NCBI RefSeq assembly: GCF_008831285.2
Contig: NC_045144.1
Span: 8,004,341-8,068,340, forward strand
Source of the DNA: Nymphaea colorata
Taxonomy: Eukaryota > Streptophyta > Magnoliopsida > Nymphaeales > Nymphaeaceae
Direction: 5' to 3'
DNA: 64,000 nucleotides
Part shown: positions 1 through 12,256 of the stretch, piece by piece
Position numbering within the stretch: position 1 is the stretch's first letter
How the letters are laid out: each line of letters starts with the position of its first letter
Position numbers and translations under genes: made by a program
Notes under the pieces: model-generated
Told to the model about the DNA's origin: nothing
What the model saw: only the letters and a program-made list of their open reading frames with translations
Databases searched by the model: none

Positions 1-2239
1 AACGCGAAATCATGTGCTAATGTAACATTGTGGAAAACAAAATTATGTGTTTAACATTCATCAATATCTTCGCTTAAATATGACGGCAATGTAGTCCTTA
101 CGTTTAAAAATGCAGGTTTTGTTTTTTAACTTCTTCTTCTTCTTCTTCTTCTTTATCAATCACAAAACAAACACAGAACAAATAGTTTTGAACTTCATGT
201 CAACTTCAAACAATTACATTGACCATTGACAACGTCTAGTCCGTGACAAAAGCTCCTGTTATTGTTGTATTTACATCCAAATCCTACTAACTTGAATAAA
301 TGTCACTACTTTATTTAATTTCTGAAACCAAATCCAAATCCAACTAAGTGAATCCAAATTATGGATGAAATAGAATATCCAAGTAACTTAGAATTAAAAG
401 TCGTTTAATTTCTGAAACCAGATCCAAGTCCAACTAACTGAATCCAAATATGCTACCTATCAAACACGGCGGGGCCTTCGGACGGCCCACGAAGGCAAGT
501 GAAAACTGAAATGGCTTGCCGAATCGGATAAAAGTATCAGAATTGAAACTGACCCGATCCATTGAGTGGAAAACAGAAGCTCTGGATAAAATTAGCCAAG
601 GCCCGAGAATCCAAGAAAACCGCGCGACTCGAATCGAACGCTTCGCCAAAACGCTAAACCGAGTCCCTTCGCTCGAGCGTCTCGTTAATGGAGGTAACCA
701 GTTCCGAAATCCTAGACGGCTAGATCCTCTTCTCCTCCTCCTTATCCTTGTTCTTGTACTTACGAAAATTTTGTTGCTTCTGTTGCCTCGGATTTTTTTT
801 TTTTGGAATCGATTGAGTGGTGCTTCGAAGTAGATGGCTTCGAATCTGGGCGGGAAAGTTTTGTATTGTTTTTGGGTTTCTGAATATAATGTTTGCTGGT
901 TTTGATGTTCGTGAAGATGGATTTTCTTTCGTTTTCTATGTGGGGTTACAGTGTGATTCGGCTATCGGGGATGTTCCGAGAGGGGTTTTGCTTTTTGTCT
1001 CTCCGTTAGATGGTGAACGTTCTCTTCGTTAGACTTTTTCCCTTTCTTTGTCTTCTGTTCTGTTCTTGCCAATAGATACTTATTTTCCTTTGTGGCATTT
1101 TAGTTCGTTTTGTTGCCATTGGTACTTCAGAATTGATTTCATTTTTGTTTTCTCTTTATATTTTCGTGGTTTCATCGAATGTAGTCTTTGATGATATTTT
1201 GGGAGTTCTTTTTTGGATGAATTCTTGCGATAAAATTTGTGGGTTGTTCTTGGGTAATTTTTTTGTGTAGAAGTATGCTTATTGGCATATCTGTTTATAG
1301 AGTTGTACTATTTTCTTGTATTTTCTCCCTTTCAATAACTTCCAAATCCTAATTTATCTGAAATTCATGATTTGGTAATCGAGTATTGGTTACTTGATTT
1401 TGCTAAAATTAATAAATTTTGAGGTCGTAGAATTTTAGTTGTTTTTCCTTATGTTCATGAATTTTGTTTTTAGGGAGTTGCAGACCTACGGTGGAAGAGC
1501 TTGGAGGAAATGATTTATTGAGTGACCTTCCTATTGGCTTGTTGACATTTTTTCTTTCTGTAATTAATATTTCCTGTCATTTCATTTTTGTTATGCATGA
1601 TATGTCATTTCTTATTGTGACTTTAAATGGGAAAAATATGTTATGTGATCTTTGATAAATATCTAAATGTTATTCCGTGCGATGGTGGTTAATTTGTTGA
1701 ACTTCTGCTAACTTTCTGCAGATGGATTGACTTATAAAAAGTTAGTGTTCGTCTTTGTAAATCTGAGAATTCAGCAGGCAGCTAGTAACTAGTTTACTTG
1801 TCACTGTGATAACACTTCCAATGAGTTCTAAGAAAGCTTCGTGAGAAAATTTATTATTGGAGGATAGATATACTATTTTCTTTCGAGGTAATTGAATGGC
1901 TGAGCAGGGCAGAGTTGTTTGGGAAGCTGCTTCTGAACTGTTGAGGACCAGAGTACTAGAGACACAATAGAAAGTAAATGCACAAATATTACTGTAGCAC
2001 AGTTATATTGCAAAACTTGTATGTTGGAATAGTCAACAAGAAGATGCAGCTTTTGAGTTTGCTTTTTGTATGGAAGCTTAGTTGAGAGGGTAGCAGAGAA
2101 ATTTTAAAAGGAGATTTCCTTTCTGTATAGTGACCAATTTCTGGTGTAACATAAAAACCCAACTTTATTTGCTTTAGTTGGAGGACATCCAATGAAGATG
2201 AACATTCAAGCTGACCATTAGGTGCTATATGTACTCCAA
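1..2239. other. Upstream region and probable 5' leader of the FCP1-like gene
   Basis: No protein gene is supported here. A unit of about 45 bases ending in 'gaatccaaat' occurs at about 312-359 and again at about 405-450. From about 640 to 840 the base composition rises and is C/T rich (tcctcctcctt), which suits a promoter-proximal 5' leader. An ATG at 692 is followed at once by a GT donor-like site, so a very short first coding exon is possible. A 24-codon open frame starting with ATG at about 1896 could be an upstream ORF. Neither can be confirmed without transcript data. The rest looks like T-rich intron or leader sequence. Confidence 0.4.
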
Positions 2240-5200
2240 ATGTGCAGGCAGGAAGCTGATCTAGATGAAAACTTGAGCAACACTGAAGGGCAGGAAGGAG
2301 ATGAAACACTGAAAGAAAAAGGGAAAATTAAGAACAAAAGAAAGCGGAAAAGAAAGCGAAAAGAGAGCTCTATTCCTGATTTTGTTGACAATATGAAGGG
2401 GATTAAAAGTGATGCACAAAGTGTTCAAGAAGAGCCTGTGCCATTGGCAAATTTAGTTGACCGCTCGCTACTAATTACAGAGGTTGTCATGACAGTGGAA
2501 GAGTGTGGTACTTCCCTAAGTAATAGTTCACCTAGGACCCAGGCAGATGATGCAGATTTTGAGACAGAGTTTTTGATTGCTGAATCTGAACAAAGCATAA
2601 GAAAGAAAAAAAAGGCAGGTAGAAATTCAAGAAAAGGACCTCTTGATGCTGATGCCTCGATGACAATGAAGCATTTTAGTCAAGAAAATCCTATTTGCAG
2701 TTCGTTACAATCTTCTGACATGAAAACCCCAACGGGCCTGACCAATGATCACATTAACAAGCCTCCAGAGGAGGCACCGGAAGATGAAACTTTTGTAGAG
2801 AAGAAGGTACCATCAGCCAGGAGTGTCCCACTTGCAAAGGAAAAAAGGCATAAAAGAAAGCAAAAACTGGATAAGGGTTCAATGACAGAATATAGTACAA
2901 CTGCAGAACTCCTGGACAAGACAAGTCAGAGCACTACAACAGAAGGAGAGGTGGATTGTGTGAGTGGGAAATGCTTGAAGTCTATTTTTCCAGCTGAAGC
3001 TGATGTATGCAGTAACATGGAACATATTTTTCTCTCTGACAATAATTGTACGAAGTCGACAAATGTTAAAACTAATTTAAGTTTGTTGCAGGCTGAGAGT
3101 GCTGATTGTGTGACAAAAGGGAATCTAGATAGAAATAATCAGGCAACAATCATCCCCTGTACACTAGAAGCTGAGAAACATAACCACAAGAAGAAGAAAG
3201 ATAAGAAGAAAGACCGGATTTCCTCTGTGGATAAAAATTTAGGGTCATCAGAAGAAGCTGAGAAACATAATCACAAGAAGAAGAAAGATAAGAAGAAAGA
3301 CCAGATTTCCTCTGTGGATAAAAGTTTAGGGTCATCAGAAGAAGCTGAGAAACATAACCACAAGAAGAAGAAAGATAAGAAGAAAGACGGGATTTCCTCT
3401 GTGGATAAAAATTTAGGGTCATCAGAAGCTTATCCATCAACGACGTCACTGCATTCTTCAGAGTCCACTATAAGTGATGGAGTTTTAGGGCATGTGCCCA
3501 ATGAGCTATGCAAATCAAAGATGATACATGATGTTCCTGATGGTGAAAATCTTGAGGATGACAGGAAGCCGGACACTTGTCTGTCTCTTGTAAATGATGA
3601 TTCCAATTTGCAGAGTACTTCTAGTACCCATAAGGAAACCAACATGTTGGAGAAACTGGCAGACTTGCACGTTGCACAACCTCTATCCAGTCAACCCAGA
3701 AGGAAGTTGCTTATTCTTGATTTAAATGGTCTTTTGGTTGATGTAATAGACAGTTTTAGAAGGCACCTTCCACAGCGCAAACCTGATAAAAAAATTGGCC
3801 GAAGATTAGGTAGAAATTTGATTTTCTTAACTAGCTTATTCAAAAATTTATTTGAGTTCTGTTGCTTCATATCTTAAGGTTGTTTTTTTACTGCCAGTTT
3901 TTAAGAGACCATTTTGTGATGAATTTCTGGAATTCTGTTTTCGAAGATTTGATGTTGGCATCTGGTCCTCATTAATGATGTGAGTACTCTTTATGAAGTT
4001 GAGCTATTTATCCTGTTATACCTCTTCCATTTGTTTGGTTCTCTCTTTCACTCTATGGATGAAGCCATATTTTCTAAAGAGAGCTTGCACTTGTTGCTTT
4101 AGCTATTAGCTTGCTATAGTATTATCTTAATATGTTATATAACTTGTTTGTGTCTATGCTTTCTGTTTTCAGGCGAAATTTGCAGCCTGTTGTCGAGTTT
4201 CTGTTGGGGAATATGAGAAGCAAACTGTTATTTTGTTGGGTAACAACCAGATATCTTACTTTCCTGCTCTTTTATTATCATGTGGTGCAGTTTGGTCCTT
4301 TTTCTATCTGTTATGCTCAATTGTAGTTCTCTAAGGAAGATCCAGAAGATCTTCGCTAAACTTAGTTAATCTCTTAACTGCCCATGCTTTTTAGTTCTCA
4401 AGGGTAATATGGCTTAAGATCTACAAGATAGCAGACCATTGGGCTGTCTCCCTAGTTTTGCTAGTGTTTTTCTAATTATTGTGGCCTTGTGAGAAATAGC
4501 TCTTATTATTGGAAATGTTTGTTTATCCAAGTTTCTTGTTTGATTGCTTTATACTTAAATTGGGTTCTTTGGATCCTTCCAACATCTGAATCTTGTGTTT
4601 ATTCCATAAAAGTGGTTGTCTCCATAATCTCTATGCTCCATTGAGCTCTTTGGCATACTTGATGTGATGCAGCATTTTGATTTTTTTCTTATATGTGGCG
4701 TTGTTCTTTCTTTTCTGTTTCATTTCTTTTGAGCAATCAATGGACTGTAAAGTTGGTTCAGCGCGTTGGGACTTTGGAGTAAATTTTGATGCTATATACA
4801 CGATTTTATGGTTGTTAACTAAATTGTCTCATTAGTGCAATAGCTATTTTGGATGGAAAAGTAGCTGGATTTACAAGCTACTCTTCCAAAATGGCTACCT
4901 TGTTAAATTTGGTCTCCACTAAATATTCACGTCAGTGTCAAATAAAGATATGTTTTTAAGGCATCCATTGTTTGACTTAATCTTTTATGCCAGACACTGA
5001 TATCAATTTTGACACTAAAACATAGTTCTTTCTTTGTCTAATCCCAAAATCTAGGTATTAATGGCCTCTTTTTCTGTGGTCATGCAGCCTTTTAGTTCGT
5101 ACAATGGTAAGTATACCTTTTACATGTAATTCATGTAACTATATTATTTTAATGTTTTATTAATGTTCATATTGGTTTATGAACTATTTTTTGTGTTTTT

Positions 5201-8200
5201 TTTATGATGTTTTACTTTTGAGCTTTTAATTTTGGCTGATTTTTTTATCTTCTTTGCTTCTCCTTCTCTGTAGTCTATATAGGGAAAGCCTAAAAAGCGT
5301 TCACAATTTTCAATGGCGTTAGGGCAAAGCAGACTCACTTTGCCAATAAATAATATTATATTCTTAAAATAATTATTGATTGATTTAGAAATAGAAAACC
5401 ATAAATCTTGATTTATTGTTTATTTCGTTGTCTTTTGGTTTGTCTGTTCAGTAAAAAGTATATTTAACTTCAATGATTTTTTTTTTAAATATAATGTGTT
5501 TTTAGTGGTGAAAACATTCAAACATGCTTGTTTTTGGTCTCCAGTGATTGTTAACTATCTTTGTGGCTGAGTTATTGGCTATGATTTTTGGAGTATCTAT
5601 TTGGCTGGATTTTTAGCTATAATATCTATCTCTTGAATTTGTTTTAAAATAAAATGTGCCTTCTAATTGTGAAAGAAATTAAATATATCAAAATGGAATG
5701 GAATATCTTTTTTGGCAAAATGTTCTTCACGCAATAAGAATAGTGTAAAATTCTTATCATAATGATAAGTTTATGTTGAAATAGTATCCAAATGACCAAC
5801 CGAAAGCTTGATAACAAAGCTGTATTAACCTAATTCGCAGTTTCATCATCTTCAAGCAGCTCCAGAAACGCAGCTGCAGCCTCCCATCGGCTTCTACTTC
5901 AGAAAAACTATCGTAACTCACTAAAAGGCCTGATGCCCTAGTTTAAGGCTCCCTTAGAAGTACAACAAAAGACTATCTTGTCCTTCACTTATACAGGTTA
6001 ACAATTAGACCTTAAAACGTAGGTTGGATACATAAGGGCTTTGACCAACTCAAGGGACTAAAGAAACTATATACTTTAACACTCCCCCTCAAACTTGGCA
6101 TGATTAATGGATACCATTCCAAGTTTGTCAATAAGTATTCTGAATTTGGTAGGTGGTAAGCTTTTTGTAAATATATCAGCAACTTGGTATTCAATCTTTA
6201 CATGTTCAAGAGATATTAATCCTTATTCATGTGCCCTTATTGTAAAATGATATTCAATCTCAATATGTTTTGTTCTTTCATGAAATTCTAGATTTCTAAC
6301 AATGTGAATTGCACTCATATTATCACAAAACAATCTAGTTCGATTGTGGACTGGAATTCCAACTTCTTCTAGTAGTCACCTGATCCAAATTATTTGAGTT
6401 GTAGCTTGAGCCATAGCTCCATATTCAGCTTCAATTGTAGACAATTCTACACTTTATTGCTTCTTACTTTTCCAAGAAACCATAGACTTGCCAAAGAAGA
6501 TGCAAAATCCAGTTGTAGGGAGTCTATATCGAGTGGATCCTCCAAAATCAGCGTCACCAGGCAACAAGTTCCTCAAAATTGAGTGACGAGAAAAACATGC
6601 CGTAATCCATTGTATCTTGCACATATCTAGCAATTCTTAATACAATTGCAAGATCTGTTGATCTAGGTGCATTCATAAATTGACTTACCACATGAACTGC
6701 ATGAGTCATGTCTGATTTGGAGATAGTAAGGTAAATCAAGTTTCCAACAAGTTGTCTATAAAGCATAGGATCTTTTAAATTTTTTTCCTTCAAGAGGCTT
6801 CAATTTAAGATTTTCTTCCATAGGAGTTACTGCTTTTCTCGTCGTCACATAATCTAGCTTTAGTCACAAGTTCTGTTGCATACTTGTGTTGAGAGAGGAA
6901 AAAACCTCTACTGATTATGCCACTTCTAGACCCGGAAATACTTCAAAAAACCAAGGTCCTTCATTTCAAGCATTTATGCCATTGTTCTCTTTGTTTCTTC
7001 AATAACATCAATATTATCTCAGGTGATGATCATATCATCAACATACAAAAGCAATAAGCATTTTCTTTTCTCTGTAGTACTTACAGATAATGCTGGAGCA
7101 TGATAGTTTTGGTTAAATCCAATTTCTTTAATTGTTGTGCTAAACTTCTCAAACCATGCTCATGGTGCTTGTTTTAGCCTATATAATGCACTTTTTAATT
7201 TGCATAGCCTGACTTCTGGATCAGAAACCCCTTGTAGAAGCTGCATATAGACTTCTTCTTCCAAATCTTGCAATTTTCACATCAAGTTGCTAGAGATTAC
7301 AATGTTTTGTAGAGGAAACCACAAGAAGAGTCCTAATAGTGGTCATATGGGCAACTGGTGCAAAAGTCTCTGCGTAATCTATTCCAAATTGTTGATTATA
7401 TTTTTTTGCAACCAATCTGACGTTATAACATTCTATTGATCCATATGTTTTGGTCTTGATCTTAAAAACCCACTTACAACACACAACAATTTTTCCTGGA
7501 GGGAGTTTCGTCAAGTCTCATGCCTTCATCCTTTCTAGAGCATTCAATTCCTCACTCATAGCCAATTGCCATTCCTCCTTAGATGCAGCTTCGTTATAGG
7601 TTTTGGGCTCATCATAAGAGTGAATCAAGGTAAGATAGACACAATGCTTAGAAGAAAAAGAATCGTAAGAAACAAAACGAGAAGGAGGAACCGAGACTCT
7701 GGAACTATGGCGTACTTGAGTGGGTAAGGAAGTTGTGTTGGGCAAAGATGGAGAAGAATTGTCTCCCTGAGTTGTATGTTCTGGATATGCAGAAGGAATC
7801 ATATCAGAATTGGCCACTTCTAATTCACCTTCCAATGACTCTTGACTGTTCTAGAAATGGTACATGAATAACTCCTTTTTCCCTCTTTTGATACATTTGA
7901 CTAATATCCTTTTCTTTCGCAGTATTGCTAAGATTATTTTCTTCTCTACTTTCAAGCAGTTTTGCCTTCACTTCACTTATTTTGTTTTCAATGCATCTGT
8001 CATTAAGAAAGACAAATCCATACTACTGTCCCTTGCCTTTCCTTCTGTTTGAACAAAGTATGGTTCATGCCAATGAAAAACTACATGTCTAGACACCCAC
8101 ATTCTTTTTCCAATTAGATCATAACACTTATATCCTTTCCTGTCTTTTGAGATGCCCAAATAACAACATTTCACAGCTCTAGGTGAAAATTTATCTCTCA

Positions 8201-11084
8201 ATTGTTTTGGTATAAGTACAAAACAAGTACATCCAAACACCTTCATCATGTTGTAGTTTGGTTTCAGCCCATATTACTTTTCATAAGGGGTAATTTTACT
8301 CAAAACTTTTGATGGCATACACTTTATTTGATATACAGCCATGCATACTACATCTGCCCAATAAACCTTTGAAACATTGGTAGCAAAAATAAGAGACCTC
8401 GTGGTTTCAAGTATGTGTGCCACTTCTTTTTGTTCAGGAGTGAAAGAACATGATTTTTGGTGTAGTATGCCTATGCTTTGTAACCTGTTTTTACGCATTT
8501 GACTTATATATTCTCCTCCTAAATCAGAACGTAGGATTTTGATTTTTGTTGAAAATTGAGTTTCAACTATAACATAAAATCTCTCAAATATGTCAAAAAG
8601 TTCATTTCTATTTCTCATAAAGTATATCCAGGTAAATCTAGAACAGTCATCTATAAAAGTTACAAAATAGGTTGACCCCCCTTTTGACAAAAAGGGGGAT
8701 GGACCCCAAACATATGAATGAACTATATCAAATGGCTTTTTTGATTCAATGTCCTTATGACAAAAAGGTAAGGCATGGATCTTTGCCATTCTACAACTTT
8801 CACAATTCTTTAAATCATCAGATACTATAACCTTAGATGCATCAAGACGTTTCAAAATATGCTTCAATCTAGAAGTCGAAACATGTCCCAATCTGTGGTG
8901 CCACAACATGGACTCATCCTTCATTGACACATAGTCTCCACACTTTTCTCTCCTCAAGTAGCTCATGTCTACCCAGTCGAGGTAATATAAATCTACCTTT
9001 TTATAGCTAATTCCAATCTTCCTACCTAACTGCAGATCCTGCACAACACAATCCATAGGAGAAAAGATAACAAAACAATTTTGTTTTGTAATTTGACCAA
9101 CAAAAATTAAATTCGCAGCAAGATATAGGACATATTGTAACTTACACCTAGGACAGGAATTGGGAGTAATTGTACCAGATTTGGTCATCATTGGAGAACC
9201 ATTTGCAGTTTTAAAGAATTCAGAACAAGAATGACAGTGTGTTAAGATAGCCTCATTTGCTGCATATAACAAGAGGCACCTGAATTAAGAAGCCAAACTA
9301 GAGTTTACGGCCCGGCCCGATAGCCCGGGTCTCGGCCCGGGCCCGGCCCGATAGCTCGGGTCTCGGCCCGGGCCCGGCCCGTTTAAAAATAAAAAACAAG
9401 TTTTTAATCATAAAATATTTTTTTAAATATAAAATATATTTATTAATAATAAATATATTATTAAAATAAAAAAATTAAAAAAATATATTTTTTAAACTTA
9501 ATCGGGCCGAACCGGGCCGGGCCCGGGCCCGGCCTGGGTTGGGAAAATCCTGGCCCAGGCCCGGCCCGATGCCCACCTTTAGATATAGAGGAAGTAGAGG
9601 CTGCCAGACCACTATGAGCAAGAAGTTTTTGAATACTTTCGATGATGTTGGCATGGGATTGATGCTCTTGACTCCAACCAATGTAGACTCCTTTAATTGC
9701 ACTCATGTCACAAGTTTCCCATCTTTCTTTTCTTCATCCCTAGAAGTGCCAACAGCATATACTCATTTCTTTTTCTTTAGGACCGGGTTCATGTACCCTA
9801 GTTCTTTGCAATAGTTACATTAGGAGCATGTACAACTTGTGGGAGAGTGACAAGACGTCATTGGGTCCAACATTTTAGGATTTGGACAAGTTAACCTAAT
9901 GTGAACATCAACAATATGGGGTCTTGATTCTTTGATCTCTTCTTAGACTCACCTCACATTGCATGTTTCTTTTCCCCGTTGTCTCAGTTTTGGGAGTTCC
10001 ATGTGTTTGTGAACTTTCTTGAGGACCTGCAGTAGAAGCCAGAGTCCCTGCAGATTGTGCGTTGTAATGGCTCTTAAACGAATGGCCTTGGTATTGTAGT
10101 CGAAAGTGTTTTCTAATCTTGGTCATAGAGATGGGGATTTGTCCATACTTGAGCTGGAATTCAAGTATTCTTTGCAAAACAACTGACACTATACAAACGT
10201 CATTCATCTTGTGAAGCCAGAGTGCAGATCTAGGCCAATCTTGTGAAGAAGTGGGTAAGAATATAGAATTTGGGGTCAGATTACAAAATTTGGCCACCTG
10301 AAGACATGACAAAATTATAAATCTTATATCCTAATGAAACTGGGTTTACATATATCTAGAGAGGCTTTGGGTTTTTAATGAGCCTTGAAAAGTCTATAGT
10401 GTTCATTTGTTTGTTTCAGTTACCTGCTTCCCACAATTTAACGAAGATGAATTTTCACAATGCTTACAATTGTTGTGTAGGATGGGTCGTTTTGCACAAT
10501 AACTGGTGTATACACTATTGAGAACAGGAGGAAACCATTGGTTTTGAAAGAGTTGAAGAAAATATGGGAAAAAGAATGGGAGAAAGAACAATATACACCT
10601 TCATGCACATTGTTGGTGGATGATTCTCCTTATAAAGCTCTATTTAATCCTGTGAGTGATGATTACTTTGATTGACTATCAAATATTTGTTCACATTGCC
10701 CTTCGTCTACTGTATTTTTCTCAGACCACACATTCAGGATCTACATTTGCTTTCTGTTTGCTATTTAGGCCTATACAGGGATTTTTCCTCGACCTTTCAT
10801 GCTTCACCATGAGGACGATAATGCTTTGGGTGATGTATCACTTGCTGCAATATTTCGTGTTATACGCTTTCCTTGTTTATTGTATGCTTTGACAAACCCA
10901 TTTCTTGATAGGCCGTGGAGGAAAAATTCGGGTGTATCTAGAGGGCTTGGTAAAGGCAGATGATGTTCGAGAATACATAAAGAATAAGCCTTTTGGTCAA
11001 CCAGCAATTACAACTAATCATCCAGATTGGGATTTTTACAAACAGGTGCTGGTCTCTAAAATGGAGGACGACTCACAGAAATGA
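2240..11084 (+). CDS. FCP1/HAD-domain nuclear protein with Lys-rich N-terminal half (spliced)
   Basis: Exons read directly: about 2248-3809, 3898-3979, 4173-4239, 10481-10651, 10769-10829 and 10912-11084 (TGA). All junctions keep frame and have GT/AG borders. The product is about 700 residues. The first 480 are hydrophilic, with basic clusters (KNKRKRKRKRK) that look like nuclear localisation signals and a threefold repeat. The C-terminal 215 residues form an FCP1 homology (NLI-interacting, HAD-type phosphatase) domain: LLILDLNGLLVDV, VFKRPFCDEFLEFC, FDVGIWSS, LLFCW and LLVDDSPYKA. In classical FCP1/SCP phosphatases the first motif is DxDx(T/V); here the second Asp is Asn, so dephosphorylation of a target such as RNA polymerase II CTD is doubtful. 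The start is unresolved: the frame is open upstream of an acceptor at 2247, and ATG 2240 lies in the probable intron. Intron 3 is 6.2 kb because of a Copia insertion. Confidence 0.85.
3167..3427 (+). repeat. 87-bp coding minisatellite, 3 copies
   Basis: Three adjacent 87-base units (3167-3253, 3254-3340, 3341-3427) each encode 29 residues beginning EAEKHNHKKKKDKKKD and ending LGSSE. They differ by only a few bases (R/Q/G at unit residue 17, N/S at residue 24), so the expansion is recent. The unit length is a multiple of three, so the frame of the FCP1-like protein is kept. Copy number may differ between alleles. Confidence 0.93.
4240..5773 (+). other. Intron 3 of the FCP1-like gene, 5' part
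   Basis: AT-rich intron sequence between exon 3 and the Copia LTR. I see no coding potential or named repeat. It is T-rich on the + strand, as expected of plant introns. Confidence 0.6.
5774..6081 (-). repeat. Copia 3' LTR (element A)
   Basis: A 308-bp block reads TGTTgaaa...tttAACA on the + strand, the 5'-TG...CA-3' borders of an LTR. On the minus strand it is preceded directly by a purine tract, TTTGAGGGGGAG (complement at about 6082-6094), the expected polypurine tract of a Copia element. The matching 5' LTR was not found near 10 kb, so the element is truncated at its 5' end. Confidence 0.8.
9303..9581. mobile_element. GGCCCG-rich hAT-like MITE inside Copia A
   Basis: A segment of alternating GGCCCG/CGGGCC runs flanks an AT-rich centre (9388-9500). 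Its right end, on the opposite strand, reads taaaggtgggcatcgggccg, which matches the terminal inverted repeat of the better preserved element at 29631-30508. The left end lacks the TAAnG...GGGCA tip and seems truncated. The related Copia copy at 29.47 kb lacks this segment. A 35-bp unit (gcccgatagc(c/t)cgggtctcg) is tandemly doubled at about 9313-9380. Confidence 0.65.
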
Positions 11085-11536
11085 TGCCCGGTAGAGTTAT
11101 TGCTGCTGCAACCACCTTTTTTTGGTTCCAGTTGGGGAGGTACTGAGTACGACCCAAATGTATATCTGTTTAATTGGATTTCGGCAAGGAAAATAGGATC
11201 TGATCTAATGTACTGTTTAGAGATGAATTCGAATTTAGAGTTGGAGATCTGACAACGGTGGCACATCACATATTTGATATGGTTCAACTTAACAAAATTA
11301 TGTTTGAATTAGACTGTAAAACCTATCAGGTTATACTTTGAAAATGCCTGTTAACCAAGTTGGAATCAGTTTCATCTCACCGTGCACTGTATGTAATCAT
11401 AATAACGTCATGGACATAGCACTGCAGTGGAGGTCTGGGTTTGGTGCTTGCCGTCAGGGCCTTCAGCTCAACCAAACAGTTCTTTTAGGGAGGCAAAAGT
11501 TACTGTGACATCATTGCTGCAAAACGAGACGTAGAG
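11085..11536 (+). other. 3' flank of the FCP1-like gene
   Basis: Sequence after the TGA at 11082-11084, likely to contain the 3' UTR. AATAA-like elements occur, but no single polyadenylation site can be picked. No coding feature is seen. Confidence 0.5.
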
Positions 11537-12256
11537 GCTTGTTAGGTGTTGCAAGCACACATCTTCTTCACGAGGCTTGTTAGTTACCCACCTCATGCCG
11601 AGAGTGTCTTAGTTTACACCATTTTTTGTATCAGTTATCGTACTTCTCAAAGTATTGAATTATTATTTTAATTTACCTAGAGGAATTGTTGATAATTTGC
11701 TAAAAATTTTGAGTATTCTTTAAAGGTTTTTACGATAGTTTGGAGGAAGAATTAGTACCAAGTTCCCTAAAACATTTACTGAGTGAGCCTTTTCCCGACA
11801 TTTGACAATATTCGGCAGAGGGTGTCTGCACCACGATGGCTTGAGCCGGCGTTTCCGCATGTGCCGGCAATGCGCAACATTCACCTGTCCCCACTGCCGT
11901 CAGCAGAAATGATTCCAAGATACCACATCAAGAAATAAAGGACCCACGCAAAGTTGCCACTTACTCAATTGGAGAAGTCATGGCTCAGACCTTTGCTGTG
12001 ATTTAGCAATTTGCTTCGTTCTGCAACGCCAAAGCTCAATTCCAGTCTCAACCATCAGTGAAATCGTTACATTAGTGCACATCAAAAGTGAAAAATCTGC
12101 CAAAAGTTTATTCCAGTATCAGAGCCCCATCCTATGATGAAGCAATGTTGACAAGAATGACCACCCAGCAATACCCGCAATGCATTTGAATGCAGATTGA
12201 AGACGCTGTCGTGCTGTCTGGCACACACATATTGATGGTGCACATAAAATTCTGTT
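11537..12256. repeat. Repeat block, copy A (partner at 31398-32061)
   Basis: About 720 bp that align almost end to end with 31398-32061, including 'ttcttcacgaggcttgttag', 'ccaagttccctaaaaca' and 'cccagcaata'. The copies differ by substitutions and a few indels of up to about 40 bases. No intact ORF is conserved, though short minus-strand frames share CFRELGT. A degraded relative of the first 50 bases occurs near 47565. The block type is unknown; it may be a non-autonomous element or part of a segmental duplication. Confidence 0.8.

Larger units (their letters stand above)
5774..9910 (-). mobile_element. Degenerate Ty1/Copia retrotransposon A, antisense in FCP1-like intron 3
   Basis: The minus strand holds the parts of a Copia polyprotein in order, broken by stops and frameshifts. 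Gag zinc knuckle: CNYCKELG at about 9780-9820 (decayed, the His and last Cys are lost). GAG-pre-integrase: HHRLGHVS...CESCRMAK at about 8780-8920. Integrase core: VTFIDDCSRFTW and LRSDLGGEY, 8274-8760. Reverse transcriptase: EEWQLAMSEELNAL, DYAETFAPVAHMTT and a YVDD box near 7040, then LYRQLVGNLIYLT at 6554-6793. A 3' LTR follows. There is no intact ORF, so it cannot be autonomous. A minus-strand frame at 9908-10312 next to the gag end is not recognised. The insertion lies wholly within an intron, and the host gene exons on both sides are intact. Confidence 0.9.

Noticed and set aside
2222..2247. Start of the FCP1-like protein at GTG 2222 or ATG 2240
   Set aside because: A good acceptor (tgtgcag) ends at 2247, so these bases are probably intron. 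The true start is likely in an upstream exon I could not identify.
3150..3449. 99-codon minus-strand frame with three repeats
   Set aside because: Mirror reading of the 87-bp coding minisatellite of the + strand gene.
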